A stretch of 64,000 nt of DNA from WTFY01 sp965220875 (GTDB lineage: Bacteria; Pseudomonadota; Gammaproteobacteria; UBA4575): the NCBI GenBank assembly GCA_965220875.1, contig CBDCRD010000003.1:52289-116288 (forward strand), given 5' to 3'. This document shows, one piece after another, positions 17,729-26,657 of this stretch. Positions within the stretch are counted from its first letter, which is position 1. The number at the start of each line of letters is the position of its first letter. The translations under genes and the position numbers were made by a program. The notes under the pieces were generated by a model. It was given only the letters and a program-made list of their open reading frames with translations. It was not told the origin of the DNA and did not search any database.

Positions 17729-18434
17729 TCAAAAGCCGGCCAGCATGTGCTCGTGCGTATTGTTCTTACGACGGTCAAAGAGAGGTGGTATCTGGTCCAT
17801 GAGATCAAGGGTGATCATCGCGACCCGAATGACCTTGCCAAAGAGATCGAGCGTATAGCGGGGATCGGAACGAAACGCGTTGCCATCGCTGATCAGACCC
17901 GTCCGTCGGTCCCGGCGTTGATACTGGTGATTCCTGACGGTCTTGAGAACGGACTCTCGTCCCACCCGATAGTGCCAGGCACGCTCGGGTATGTCCCTCA
18001 GGGTGAGATGTTCATTGAAATGGATGGTCGACCAATCCCTTTCGGCCCTTCGGCCTTCCCACTTCATGCGCTTGACACATCGGTACCGCACATCAGGGGG
18101 GATCGTCTCGGGAGGAGTTGTCCATTCCAGAATCAAGGGCCAGGGCTTCACATCCTCAAAGTGGCAATGCAGATTGCCAAGCCGCCGGCCGATACGCGCA
18201 ATTTCGGTAAACACCTCCGGTTCATCAACGACCGGAATGCGGGGGACCTCCCGAAAGAGATTGTTGTGATATTGTGTCCTGTATTCCGGGGAATGAAAAA
18301 CGCCATAGACATAGTAAAACACCTCCTCATCCGTTGGATCCAGGTTCGGGTGAGCCCCCCTTACCAGAGATCTCCCGGTATCGAGAACACTGTCACAAGG
18401 CGGCAGAAAGCCCCTTAAACGCCTGTGTACACAT
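17729..18434 (-). pseudogene. C-terminal part of type ISP-like enzyme, out of frame
   Basis: This stretch continues the upstream methyltransferase in another frame: EEVFYYVYGVFHSPEYR, RIPVVDEPEVF, IPERAWHYRVGRES and DLFGKVIRVAMITLDLM. These are hallmarks of the target-recognition C-terminus of type ISP (LlaBIII-type) and related enzymes. It has no start of its own. Deleting one C from the C8 tract at 18435-18442 joins it to the upstream part into one 914-residue protein (20474 to 17729). The shift may be phase variation, a recent inactivation or a base-calling error. Confidence 0.75.
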
Positions 18435-20474
18435 GGGGGGGGTAGCGTTCGGCAGGCTGTAATAACTGCTTGTGGAACAGACGGGCGGGACGTCAACCAT
18501 GAGGGCTGAAAAGCCCAGCTCCGATCCTCCGTTGAAGGGCACAATCAGACGGTGGTCAGAGTGCGAATCATCTGGTGATTCCAATCCGGATTTTTTCTGG
18601 TCAGTTTCATTGAGATCCTCCATGAACCCACGTCCGAAGGGCAGATCAGGATGGACATACAGATAACGCTTGACATAGGGGTGCAACATGACAGTCTGAA
18701 TCCGTCCCTTGGCGGGATCAATCTTCACACCACGCCTGGCCTGCTGACGGAGAGAATCCGTCCACTTGATACGGTGGTGCTGACGATCCCTCCTGCCGCT
18801 TGCAATTCCTTCCACCGCCTGATTGTATTCCTCGATAAAAACGGTCATATTGGCCACAAGCGTGTCCCTTGACCCATTGATGCACCAGGATTCGCTGGCC
18901 GGTCTTACCGTTTCCCGACATGTGTGAAACCAGGCTGGTTCATCACCCGTGGACCGGCGTTGGACCACCGGGTTGAAATTTGAAAAGTCCTGTTTGCGGG
19001 GCTTGAACCAGTCGTGATTGTCATCCGGTGTGATGTCCTGCCACTCCAGGCTGGCAAGGCTTTGCCACCTGTCCAGCTGGTCCCGTTTGCCTTGGGCGGT
19101 CAGATTATCGGCCAGACTGTGATAAAGGATTTGACCTGGTTGCCGGCACCCTTTTGGTTTTCTAACCAGAAAGAGCAGGGCTGACCCGGTCATCGTACGC
19201 CCCCCGAAGATGTTTTCCCCTTCACCGCTTTGCCATTCGGAATAAATGTTGCTTCGGATATCCCCCCTGAGATCGACAATATAGATGTGGGAGAATTCCT
19301 CAACGAGTGACCGGCGAAGTCCGGACAGGGTTCGGGCCATGAGGAAGGAACTGTTGATGACAAAACCGATGATACCGTTTTCGGCCAGTCGGTCCGTACT
19401 CCAGCGGATCGCCCGCACACAGCTGTCGAAAAGGGGAACACTGCTGACGCCCTGATCCTTTGGGGCATAGGTTTGTCGGATACGATCATCCAGCCAGGAA
19501 TAGTGCAATCCCGGATGTTCATCATCGGCATGGCGCTGGGTAATGGACCAGGGAGGATTGCCGATGATCACATCGGGGGCAGGGGGGATTGCCCTTTCCC
19601 TGAGACTGTCCAGCAGGTCCGGTGGTTTGCCGCTGGCAAAGGTATCCAACACGGCGCACCCTTGCCAGGGAATAGGATTTCCATTGGCCTCATGCAAGGC
19701 ATGTTCAACCTGAATGGCAGCGATGTGTGCGGCCAGCAGGACGATTTCCTGGGCATGCAGTCTTTGAGCCAGGGTTGCAAGGCAGGTCTTGGGCGGCAGA
19801 ACCGTGCCGGTAATCAACCGGGCTGGAAACGTTCCCGTTCCCACGAACGGATCAAGAATATGGAGATCAGGATCTCCGAGTGATCGGTCTGTATGGTGGG
19901 CCAAAAGATAGGCAACCGAATGAAGAACAAAATCGACAACGGCCCGTGGGGTGTAGAAGATCCCGAGCTGCCTGGACAGAAGGGGAAAGGTCAGGCGGAA
20001 AAATTCGTCATAGATTTCCGTGATGTAGGCCAGTTGCTCCTCAGGATGTGTGAGAGCCTGATAGTTCTCATCGGCCATTGCATAGAAGTCCTTCAGACAT
20101 GCCAGTTCCGGCTGAAGGTCGTGGTGCAGTCGATCCGTCAGGACATCAAGGGTACGGGACTGGGAGTGCGCCCGATGCCGGTCTGGATAAAAACTGGCAA
20201 CCAGGGGTGCCGACAGGATATTCTGCACAAGGAGGGTGATGACTTCATCGGCCCCGATGTTCTGGCCCATATCTCGGGACAACTCCCTTTTTAATTTTTG
20301 CAGATGCGAGGAAATGTGCTCATCATTCACGTACGCATCATCGACAAGATGGGCGATCCGATGGTGCAGTGTTTCGACCAGTTCGGTCATGTCCGGGAGC
20401 CAGAGACGGTTGCGGGTTCGTTGTTTACGGACCGGGCGTCTGGTCTCAAGCTGGCTGGGATACAAAGCTGTCAT
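18393..20474 (-). CDS. Type ISP-like N6-adenine methyltransferase, N-terminal part
   Basis: The start is ATG 20474, preceded by TAAGGAA; a further upstream ATG at 20516 lacks a ribosome-binding site. It holds a helical N-terminal region, FYTPRAVVDFVL, motif I LDPFVGTGTFPARL, motif IV NPPW in VIIGNPPWSI, and a partial recognition region. True type ISP enzymes also carry an N-terminal nuclease and helicase; these are absent, so this resembles the shorter plasmid or phage forms, acting as methyltransferase or with a partner in trans. The last residues after the C8 tract (18435-18442) are out of frame with the conserved C-terminus found at 17729-18434. Confidence 0.78.
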   Translation of the reverse strand: MTALYPSQLETRRPVRKQRTRNRLWLPDMTELVETLHHRIAHLVDDAYVNDEHISSHLQKLKRELSRDMGQNIGADEVITLLVQNILSAPLVASFYPDRHRAHSQSRTLDVLTDRLHHDLQPELACLKDFYAMADENYQALTHPEEQLAYITEIYDEFFRLTFPLLSRQLGIFYTPRAVVDFVLHSVAYLLAHHTDRSLGDPDLHILDPFVGTGTFPARLITGTVLPPKTCLATLAQRLHAQEIVLLAAHIAAIQVEHALHEANGNPIPWQGCAVLDTFASGKPPDLLDSLRERAIPPAPDVIIGNPPWSITQRHADDEHPGLHYSWLDDRIRQTYAPKDQGVSSVPLFDSCVRAIRWSTDRLAENGIIGFVINSSFLMARTLSGLRRSLVEEFSHIYIVDLRGDIRSNIYSEWQSGEGENIFGGRTMTGSALLFLVRKPKGCRQPGQILYHSLADNLTAQGKRDQLDRWQSLASLEWQDITPDDNHDWFKPRKQDFSNFNPVVQRRSTGDEPAWFHTCRETVRPASESWCINGSRDTLVANMTVFIEEYNQAVEGIASGRRDRQHHRIKWTDSLRQQARRGVKIDPAKGRIQTVMLHPYVKRYLYVHPDLPFGRGFMEDLNETDQKKSGLESPDDSHSDHRLIVPFNGGSELGFSALMVDVPPVCSTSSYYSLPNATPPMCTQAFKGLSAAL
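18435..18442. other. Poly-G/C tract (G8 on plus strand) at frameshift
   Basis: Eight G residues on the plus strand (C8 in the gene). With C8 the conserved C-terminus is out of frame; with C7 it is in frame. Such tracts act as slipped-strand switches in phase-variable restriction genes, but are also common sites of sequencing indels. Confidence 0.7.
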
Positions 20475-20529
20475 GAATTCCTTATAAGGTTGAAACCCTG
20501 AATTTTCAATAGGCATAAATCACCATATA

Positions 20530-20587
20530 AATATATAATAAAAAATATATAATATCTATTGAAATGGCATTCAATATTATATATGAA
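20530..20587. repeat. A+T-rich inverted repeat before partition operon
   Basis: Very A+T-rich DNA with inverted arms around ATATATAATAT and ATATTATATAT, spaced by about 20 nt, between the divergent ISP-type and partition genes. It could be the centromere-like site or operator for the ribbon-helix-helix proteins of the cassette, or simply the double promoter. Confidence 0.4.
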
Positions 20588-20623
20588 TGTTCTCATCTAT
20601 CAATTATTTTAAGTTATTCAGTT

Positions 20624-20821
20624 ATGACCAAAACACGGCAAAAGGCAAGCAAACGACGTTCCGTCAACTTTGTTCTCCCCACTGATTTGATTGATCATTT
20701 GGATGAGTTGGCCGCGGAAAATTATGAATCGCGTACAGGTGTCATTGTCCGTCTGATCGTCAATGAAATGAAACGTCGGGAACTGCCGGAAAGCAACCGC
20801 AACAAGGAGAATCCCTCATGA
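20624..20821 (+). CDS. Ribbon-helix-helix DNA-binding protein (CopG-like)
   Basis: The 65-residue protein from ATG 20624 has the ribbon-helix-helix pattern: RRSVNFVLPTDLIDHLDELA then YESRTGVIVRLIVNEM. Its stop overlaps the parA start (ATGA at 20818-20821), so the two are coupled. CopG-like proteins of this size act as operon repressors or centromere-binding partners of ParA. The longer frame from 20564 adds an A+T-rich, unlikely extension. Confidence 0.72.
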   Translation: MTKTRQKASKRRSVNFVLPTDLIDHLDELAAENYESRTGVIVRLIVNEMKRRELPESNRNKENPS

Positions 20822-21480
20822 TCTGCACGATTGGCAACATCAAGGGTGGGGTTGGCAAAACCACGGTTGCGATCAACCTGTCCTTGACTCTCGCGAGCCT
20901 GGGGCAGGATGTGCTCTTTATTGACGCTGACCGCCAGCGGAGTGGAACGGACTATTTCAGCAAGCGGGCTGAAATGCTGGACCCCCGGGACCTGGATTTG
21001 GCCGTCATTCCGCTGGACGGAAAGGAGATCTTTCGACAGGTTCCGAAACTGTCCCGGAAGTTCGATCATATTATCATTGATACCGCCGGTTCCGATACCG
21101 GATCCTTGCGTGCCGGCATTGTGGTGTCCAACATGATTGTGGTTCCGGTGATTCCCCAGGCTCTGGACATCTGGGCGCTTGAAGAAACCAACAGTGTTCT
21201 GGAAGAGGGGAGGGCCGTCAATCCGTCCCTGGCGGTCAAGATCTTTATCAACATGGTTGCCCCGCGGGGTGACATCTATGACCAGATCGCGCGCGAGAAC
21301 ATACCGGCCATCATGGAGGATTGTGAACTGCTCACCGCACGGATTGTTCGTCGGCAGGCTTTCGCCAATTCCCTTGCCGGGGGAGAATATATTCTGGAAA
21401 GCCGGGACGACAAGGCGAAAGATGAGTTTCAGGCCTTTTTTGAGGAACTGCTCGGGACTGAGATAATGGAGACAGCATAA
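20818..21480 (+). CDS. parA: ParA-family partition ATPase
   Basis: The 220-residue protein has the deviant Walker A of ParA/MinD (IKGGVGKTT, Lys9 and Lys14), a Walker A' Asp in LFIDADRQ and IIIDTAGSD, and no N-terminal HTH, so it is the short type Ib form. It drives plasmid segregation by ATP-dependent DNA binding. It is flanked by two small ribbon-helix-helix genes with start/stop overlaps on both sides (20818 and 21480), a typical partition cassette. VirC1-like relaxosome ATPases share the fold and are an alternative. Confidence 0.85.
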   Translation: MICTIGNIKGGVGKTTVAINLSLTLASLGQDVLFIDADRQRSGTDYFSKRAEMLDPRDLDLAVIPLDGKEIFRQVPKLSRKFDHIIIDTAGSDTGSLRAGIVVSNMIVVPVIPQALDIWALEETNSVLEEGRAVNPSLAVKIFINMVAPRGDIYDQIARENIPAIMEDCELLTARIVRRQAFANSLAGGEYILESRDDKAKDEFQAFFEELLGTEIMETA

Positions 21481-21776
21481 TGGCGATAGACCCACGTAAA
21501 ATGAAGTACAAGAAGGCTGACCGCACGCGAATCGGCACGACGCAGCCTGAGGCATTTATTGACAATGTTCCTGCTAACAAAAGCCCGGCACCGAAAAAAT
21601 CCCGTATGGAATCGGTCGTCTCCATCAAGTTTCCGAAGGAAATGCTTGAGCGCATAGATGCTGAAGCCAGCGACATCAATATTCCCCGCACATCCTGGAT
21701 ACGGATGACCCTGTCACGTACCCTGGCCCAGCTGGACCAGGAGCGGGAGGAGGCAACATCACGTGAGAATGACTAA
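21480..21776 (+). CDS. ParB-like ribbon-helix-helix protein
   Basis: The 98-residue protein begins in the TAATG overlap with the parA stop. A basic, disordered N-terminus is followed by VVSIKFPKEMLERIDAEA and IPRTSWIRMTLSRTL, a ribbon-helix-helix fold. In short-ParA systems the downstream small gene encodes the centromere-binding adaptor, and the basic N-terminus often activates the ATPase. The role follows from this layout. Confidence 0.7.
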   Translation: MAIDPRKMKYKKADRTRIGTTQPEAFIDNVPANKSPAPKKSRMESVVSIKFPKEMLERIDAEASDINIPRTSWIRMTLSRTLAQLDQEREEATSREND

Positions 21777-21960
21777 TGCGGTGTGTATGTAGTGTAATGA
21801 ACTACGAATGATGTCTTATAAAATCAATATGACTACAAATCATATCATATGTGGTGTTGGGTAGTTTATTAAAATACGCAGGAGAAGATAGAAAATGACA
21901 AAATTGCTTGGTTGTTACGTGCTGATTTTCGCCTGAATTCGAGGGAAACTCCCACCTGTC

Positions 21961-22359
21961 ATGACAGATTATAAAATATTACCAATTGAAGTTGCCAGGG
22001 ACGATCCCTTCAAAGAGGACAGGCTTAAGCGAGAGAATAACGTCATCTTTCTTACCAAACTCATTGCAAAAATTCCAGGGCCATTTGTTTTGGCTTTGGA
22101 TTCGCCTTTCGGTAGTGGCAAAACGACATTCGTACGCATGCTGAAAGCCAAGCTTCAAAACGAGTCACATCACTGTATCTATTTCGATGCCTGGCAAAAC
22201 GATTACGCCATAGATCCGTTGGTGGCATTGGTTTCAGCGATAGAAGAAGAATTCGGGAGTCTTGAAGAGGATTTTAAGAAACTTGAAAAACATGCTAACA
22301 AATTTGCCCAAAAAAACAGCCAGGGAAGAAATTCAACGTATTTGCTAGGGAGGTCATGA
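21961..22359 (+). pseudogene. KAP P-loop NTPase, N-terminal fragment
   Basis: The 132-residue product has the KAP NTPase start: DPFKEDRLKREN, then ALDSPFGSGKTTFVRML (Walker A) and HCIYFDAWQNDYAIDPLVALVSAIEEEF. Full KAP proteins are usually over 450 residues with membrane helices and a Walker B, all missing here. The frame closes shortly after the Walker A region. It is probably a 5' remnant of a defence-type KAP gene. No continuation is visible before the convergent gene at 22423. Confidence 0.65.
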
Positions 22360-22422
22360 AGTCCATTGGCAATAATAAATCAATATCTGATACATGATCA
22401 TACCCCTACCAGTTGTACACAC

Positions 22423-23388
22423 TCAAAAGCGAACATTGAGGACTTCAATTCCATCCTGTTGAGTGGACTGAAGGTGTCTTGCTGCAGCTCCTGGTTCACC
22501 GAACCACAGATCCAGCCAGGGTAGCAGGTTGCGAGCCTGTACCTGCATTCCTGCAGGTGTAAGCAGACCCTCAAGGCGAAACGGATTCATGGGAAGATCG
22601 CCTCCGATATCCCTGCCAAGTAACCAGTAGACCAATCCCCGATCCACCAGACCCCCGGTATTACCAAGAAAAAACCGGCCATCAGCAACAACGGTCACGT
22701 CCGTCGTGTCCATGTGACCCTGACCACGTATTGTGCCGTTGCCCTGATCAGCGACGGGAACGGAAAGGTTAATCGTTCCAACCTGTCCCTGCCATCCGGC
22801 GGGTGATCCCTGGCCCTTGAAACCGGGACTGGTCATCGTCAGTAACTGCCAACCGATTGTATCGTCATTGGGACTGTTTGAGACGGCAATCGGAACCTGT
22901 ACGGGCACCTCAATAAGAACAGATCCGGTTGTTCCTTGCCAGGCACCATTACGCTGCCAGATCCAGGACGGATTATTGATTCTGAACCTGTAGAATGGAG
23001 TGTTCACGACAAGTGACTTGGCCGTCATTTGCCACTCCGATCCTGTTGTATCCTTCAGAAGTGCAATGCCCGTGAAAACCAGTTCCACCGGGTCGGGGCC
23101 GAAAAGGTCCAGAGTGATGATCAGTGCGGAGGCCTGCCATCCCGTTGTGACCGGTTGCAATCCCCTCAGGTCCCCAACGATCCGGTCTGATGTAACGGGA
23201 TTATCAATGACCATTGTGTCATTTCTGATGGCAAGCTGGAACCAGGCAGGAAATTTGTCGGTAAGGAGGAGTTGGGGAAGGGGGATCTGCCATTGGCCCG
23301 TGAAACTGTCAGAGGCTTGTGCTCCCCCCGCGCAAACCAGGTTGATCACCAGTAGGACAGCAGGCATCCAGTGACGACACAGGAACAT
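22423..23388 (-). CDS. Secreted protein of unknown function
   Basis: The 321-residue protein from ATG 23388 has a signal peptide (WMPAVLLVINLVCAGGAQA) and a beta-rich mature part with repeated Trp/Gly/Thr segments, such as GWQASALIITLDLFG and IGWQLLTMTSPGFKG. It looks like an outer-membrane or periplasmic protein; pilus- or secretion-system assembly proteins of the GspN class are similar in feel, but I cannot assign a family. No strong ribosome-binding site is seen; it follows the 206-residue gene by 23 nt, so coupling is likely. Confidence 0.65.
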   Translation of the reverse strand: MFLCRHWMPAVLLVINLVCAGGAQASDSFTGQWQIPLPQLLLTDKFPAWFQLAIRNDTMVIDNPVTSDRIVGDLRGLQPVTTGWQASALIITLDLFGPDPVELVFTGIALLKDTTGSEWQMTAKSLVVNTPFYRFRINNPSWIWQRNGAWQGTTGSVLIEVPVQVPIAVSNSPNDDTIGWQLLTMTSPGFKGQGSPAGWQGQVGTINLSVPVADQGNGTIRGQGHMDTTDVTVVADGRFFLGNTGGLVDRGLVYWLLGRDIGGDLPMNPFRLEGLLTPAGMQVQARNLLPWLDLWFGEPGAAARHLQSTQQDGIEVLNVRF

Positions 23389-23411
23389 GGATGTGGTGGG
23401 GCCCAAAAAGG

Positions 23412-24032
23412 TTAGAGGAGATCTGGCAGGATCTGCTCAAGATAATCCCTGATGTGATCGGGATTTGTCCGGTAATTCATGTTGGCATAACACGCATGCA
23501 CCAACCGGTCAAGATCCCCGTTCCATTCTCGGAACTTCCTGGCCAGATGTGCCTTGCCATTGGCATCACAAAAAAACTCCATTCGATCGCCGGCTTCAAA
23601 GAGGTCATGTTCAGCTGACCATTTCTGTTCCAGGAGCCTGACCAGGTGGCATTCCTTTCCGTCTTCATCTTCCCAGTCGGTGCTGTTTGCCCACCTCTGC
23701 ATTGCGGGCACCATGTCCTTGAGAAAAGTGACCCAAAGCGTGGTGGTGTGATTGAGGCGGGCCATTCCGGCAGGACCCTTGATGAAACAGACCAGATCCG
23801 AGGGGAGGTGTTCCACCTCCGGCTTTTGGGTATATCCCATCTGCCAGAGGCTGTTCACATCATCCGGATCATCGAGTCCAAGCCATAGATAGACCGGGGC
23901 CCGTGGATGTCGGGCCCCATAGTACCGATGGAACGAAAGGGCATCATCCAGCTGAAGCTTGATGCCAAGCTGTTTCGGAATTCTGTCCCAGGGGTGATGC
24001 AAGGATCCTTTATCCCTGGTTGGCCAGATCAT
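23412..24032 (-). CDS. Unknown cytoplasmic protein downstream of HU gene
   Basis: The 206-residue protein starts inside the 3' end of the HU-like gene (23-nt overlap). It is Trp- and charge-rich without signal or membrane segments. Segments such as YLWLGLDDPDDV and WVTFLKDMVPAMQRW do not match a family I know. The operon order HU, this gene, then the secreted protein is tight, and the upstream TGAGCATACACA element probably controls all three. Confidence 0.65.
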   Translation of the reverse strand: MIWPTRDKGSLHHPWDRIPKQLGIKLQLDDALSFHRYYGARHPRAPVYLWLGLDDPDDVNSLWQMGYTQKPEVEHLPSDLVCFIKGPAGMARLNHTTTLWVTFLKDMVPAMQRWANSTDWEDEDGKECHLVRLLEQKWSAEHDLFEAGDRMEFFCDANGKAHLARKFREWNGDLDRLVHACYANMNYRTNPDHIRDYLEQILPDLL

Positions 24033-24309
24033 CCTTCAGGGATTGCTTCCAGCGAATGGAGGGAACACGTTTGGCAGGAATGGTGACGGTCTTGCCGAAG
24101 GCGTGCTGGGTACGTGCCGCACGGTATTGGGTCGTGAGCGTCCCCAAACCAGGCAATCGGATATCGATCTGGTGTTTCAATTGGTCTGAGACCACCAAAC
24201 CAAGAGCGTCAAGGACAGCCTTGACATCCTTGTGTGCGAGATCGGAACGTGTCGCCACCTTGGCCACCAGATCCTTGGCACTCATCAATGTTTTGCTTGT
24301 TTGTGTCAT
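24010..24309 (-). CDS. HU/IHF-like DNA-bending protein
   Basis: The 99-residue protein starts at ATG 24309 (AGGAGAAG upstream). It matches the HU/IHF family: KDLVAKVATRSDLAHKDVKAVLDALG helices, then IRLPGLGTLTTQYRAAR, the GxFG-like hinge region, and TIPAKRVPSIRWKQSLKDDL. Such proteins bend DNA and assist replication, recombination or relaxosome assembly on plasmids. A TGAGCATACACA element lies 98 nt upstream. Confidence 0.85.
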   Translation of the reverse strand: MTQTSKTLMSAKDLVAKVATRSDLAHKDVKAVLDALGLVVSDQLKHQIDIRLPGLGTLTTQYRAARTQHAFGKTVTIPAKRVPSIRWKQSLKDDLANQG

Positions 24310-24406
24310 GAGTTGGACTTCTCCTTTTTTGTCAGGCAATTTTGGTTGTGATTGGAAACCATTTTTATTGTTCCTCCTGTTCTTTCAAGTATGGAAATAA
24401 GCTAAA

Positions 24407-24418
24407 TGTGTATGCTCA
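24407..24418 (-). promoter_or_regulatory. TGAGCATACACA element, copy 2
   Basis: Identical 12-mer on the minus strand, upstream of the HU-like operon. Unlike copies 3 and 4, the flanking sequence is not conserved, so the 12-mer itself is the selected part. Confidence 0.55.
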
Positions 24419-24526
24419 TGGGGGAAGGGCTGGTTCCATAAGGAATGATCATCAACAAGGTACCACCAACTTCTCCAAAAGGCACTTTGGTGCATTCGAG
24501 CGAGCGAAAAGCTGAAGGGCAAAAAT

Positions 24527-25171
24527 CTATTCGTTTGATTGACGTTCCGCGGCCCTGACCATCATCGCAATGACGGGATATTCTGATATGCCCCTGCTTC
24601 GAGCATGATAGATCGGTGTCGTCCCATTCAGGTTGGTCCAGAGGGGATCGGCACCCCGATCGAGCAGCATCCTGACAATGTCCTCATCAGGTTCACCATC
24701 TGCCATGCAGGCGTAAAAGATGGCCGTGCGTCCATCATGATCCTCGTAATGGACATCAGCACCGGCGTCAAGCAACAGGCGGACCTTGGCTGTCAGATTT
24801 TCGATTGTGGCCTGCTGAAGTGGAGAACGACCGTCGGTGTCGTTGTGATTTTCAATCTCCGTTCCTTCTTCAATCAGCAACTGCAATGCTTCTGTGGACT
24901 CGTCTGGACCAGAAGCCGCATGAAAGATGGCAGCAGTTCCGAATGAGGTTCCCTGGTCAAGATATGCACCGGCCTCTATCAGCATTTTCATAATCAAGAT
25001 ACGGCGGCAACTGGTGGCTAGGGCAAGAGGTGGCCATCCCTTTTCATCGACCTGGTTGATATCAAAACCATCTTTTATGAGGCTTTTGGCAGTGGCCAGG
25101 TTATTCTCGATGATTGCCTTGTGAAGTGGGGAAGAGTGTTCTAATGGTTTTTCAGTTATAGGTGTATTCAT
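24527..25171 (-). CDS. Cytoplasmic ankyrin-repeat protein
   Basis: The 214-residue protein from ATG 25171 has about five ankyrin repeats: SPLHKAIIENNLATAK, WPPLALATSCRRIL, TAAIFHAASGPDES, SPLQQATIENLTAKV, TAIFYACMADGEPD and TPIYHARSRG. It has no signal peptide, unlike the ankyrin-LysM proteins at 39297 and 41993. An in-frame TTG at 25246 overlapping the upstream stop could extend it by 25 residues. It likely mediates protein contacts; T4BSS effector status is possible but unproven. Confidence 0.78.
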   Translation of the reverse strand: MNTPITEKPLEHSSPLHKAIIENNLATAKSLIKDGFDINQVDEKGWPPLALATSCRRILIMKMLIEAGAYLDQGTSFGTAAIFHAASGPDESTEALQLLIEEGTEIENHNDTDGRSPLQQATIENLTAKVRLLLDAGADVHYEDHDGRTAIFYACMADGEPDEDIVRMLLDRGADPLWTNLNGTTPIYHARSRGISEYPVIAMMVRAAERQSNE

Positions 25172-25242
25172 GGGTTGTTTGTGTATTAAGTTATTTGTAA
25201 TGGATCTATCATTGTGAATAAGGAACAAATGAGTAACCTGTC

Positions 25243-26409
25243 TCAATCATAATCCTCAGGTGTAAAGACACCAACTTCACCAAGATCTATATCATAAGAA
25301 TTTATATCCAATTCGCTTTTTACAAGGTTAATCATCTCGTCTTCACTACCAAAATTGCAAATATCAAGAACGACGGTCGCTGTCGTATTTAACTGTTGCT
25401 CATGTTCAATTTCACGTACTCCCATATCTACTGAATCACGGTCTATGGAGTCCCAAACATGAAAACTAAGGTGAATTGGTACTAAAACTTTCAGGATTAA
25501 GTCCAAGCTAATTGTAACTTTGACACATTTGTGTATCTTATCTTCTATATTTTCGATAATGTATATACCATCAAGACTGACTATATTCTCTAATTCGCCC
25601 ATAAATGCATGGGATTCCATTTGACCAAAGGAAGCAAATCCCCAAGCCTGAAAATCAACTTCGTTTACATTATTTATAAGGAACTCAAAGAGTTCATTTC
25701 TTCCAGTACTTTCATCTTCTAACCAAACGTGTATAGCCTTCATTAACTCTATTGGTGCTTTATTAATAAGTGCCAGTGCTTGATCAAGTCGTTCTAAATA
25801 AAAGAGTATATCTGAGTTCTCGCAGAAATTTTTCCAGCCCTTATCTCCCGAAACAACCAGTATCCCCAAACCGCGTTTCATGGCCCATGCCTCAATGGCA
25901 TTAAGTGCTATTGCATCCGGAAACTCGCATTTTTTGTCCTTTTTATTTTCAAAAGGTGGGTTTATGGCAAAGTAGTCATCCATTATTGATGCCATGTCAA
26001 TATAGTTCACATCTTCAAGGACTTTACAATTCGTATCTTGAATAAAACGGTCCCATCGTTTAGTTGCAGCATCCGGCGGATTGGAACCACCTGTTATTTG
26101 ATCAAGCAGGCTATCCAGGGTTGATTGTGCTGTACCAAAAGATCGCAATGCTTCTTTAATAGACTTCCTTGCAACCCTAAAATCGTTTTCGTAGTCGTCT
26201 TTCAGGTGTTTTAGAATTTCCTTCCAGATAGTACTAGACAGGATGAATGTAATTGATTTATTCCTGAATCTTGCGAGAACCCTAAGGTTTGGTTGGTTTA
26301 GATTGACGCGTCTACCCGTTCCAATAATTCTATCTGAATCCAAGGTCAATGCATCAATCTGTCCATTTTTTAACATGTACTTAAGTTGATCTGTATCTAC
26401 AATTGGCAT
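25243..26409 (-). CDS. PIN-domain protein (DUF4935-like)
   Basis: The 388-residue protein starts at ATG 26409 behind AGGGAAA. The N-terminus PIVDTDQL supplies the first PIN Asp. The centre has KKCEFPDAIALNAIEAWA and ILVVSGDKGWKNF, the paired acidic motifs of PIN ribonucleases of the DUF4935 type. A helical and beta C-terminal region without known family follows. A+T-rich codon use marks it as recent cargo. It is probably an RNase in a toxin or defence setting; no antitoxin gene is evident next to it. Confidence 0.7.
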   Translation of the reverse strand: MPIVDTDQLKYMLKNGQIDALTLDSDRIIGTGRRVNLNQPNLRVLARFRNKSITFILSSTIWKEILKHLKDDYENDFRVARKSIKEALRSFGTAQSTLDSLLDQITGGSNPPDAATKRWDRFIQDTNCKVLEDVNYIDMASIMDDYFAINPPFENKKDKKCEFPDAIALNAIEAWAMKRGLGILVVSGDKGWKNFCENSDILFYLERLDQALALINKAPIELMKAIHVWLEDESTGRNELFEFLINNVNEVDFQAWGFASFGQMESHAFMGELENIVSLDGIYIIENIEDKIHKCVKVTISLDLILKVLVPIHLSFHVWDSIDRDSVDMGVREIEHEQQLNTTATVVLDICNFGSEDEMINLVKSELDINSYDIDLGEVGVFTPEDYD

Positions 26410-26657
26410 TTGTAAATTTCCCTGTGAGTCATGAAAAACTGGCAACGAATTTTATTTTTGAATAATAGAAAGTCAATTACCCCATTTAAATCGAATTATA
26501 CGAAGAGGTAAAACGGGGAATTGGAGAAAAAGGGCCGGAAACGCGTCCAGTTGGTCTTTTTTGTAATTTCCTGGACTCATCTCAGAAAAACAGATTGCTT
26601 GTGCTCCAGACTTGTTGGTAAAATTGGTGAGAGAATGAAAAGAACAAGGACCTGGAG

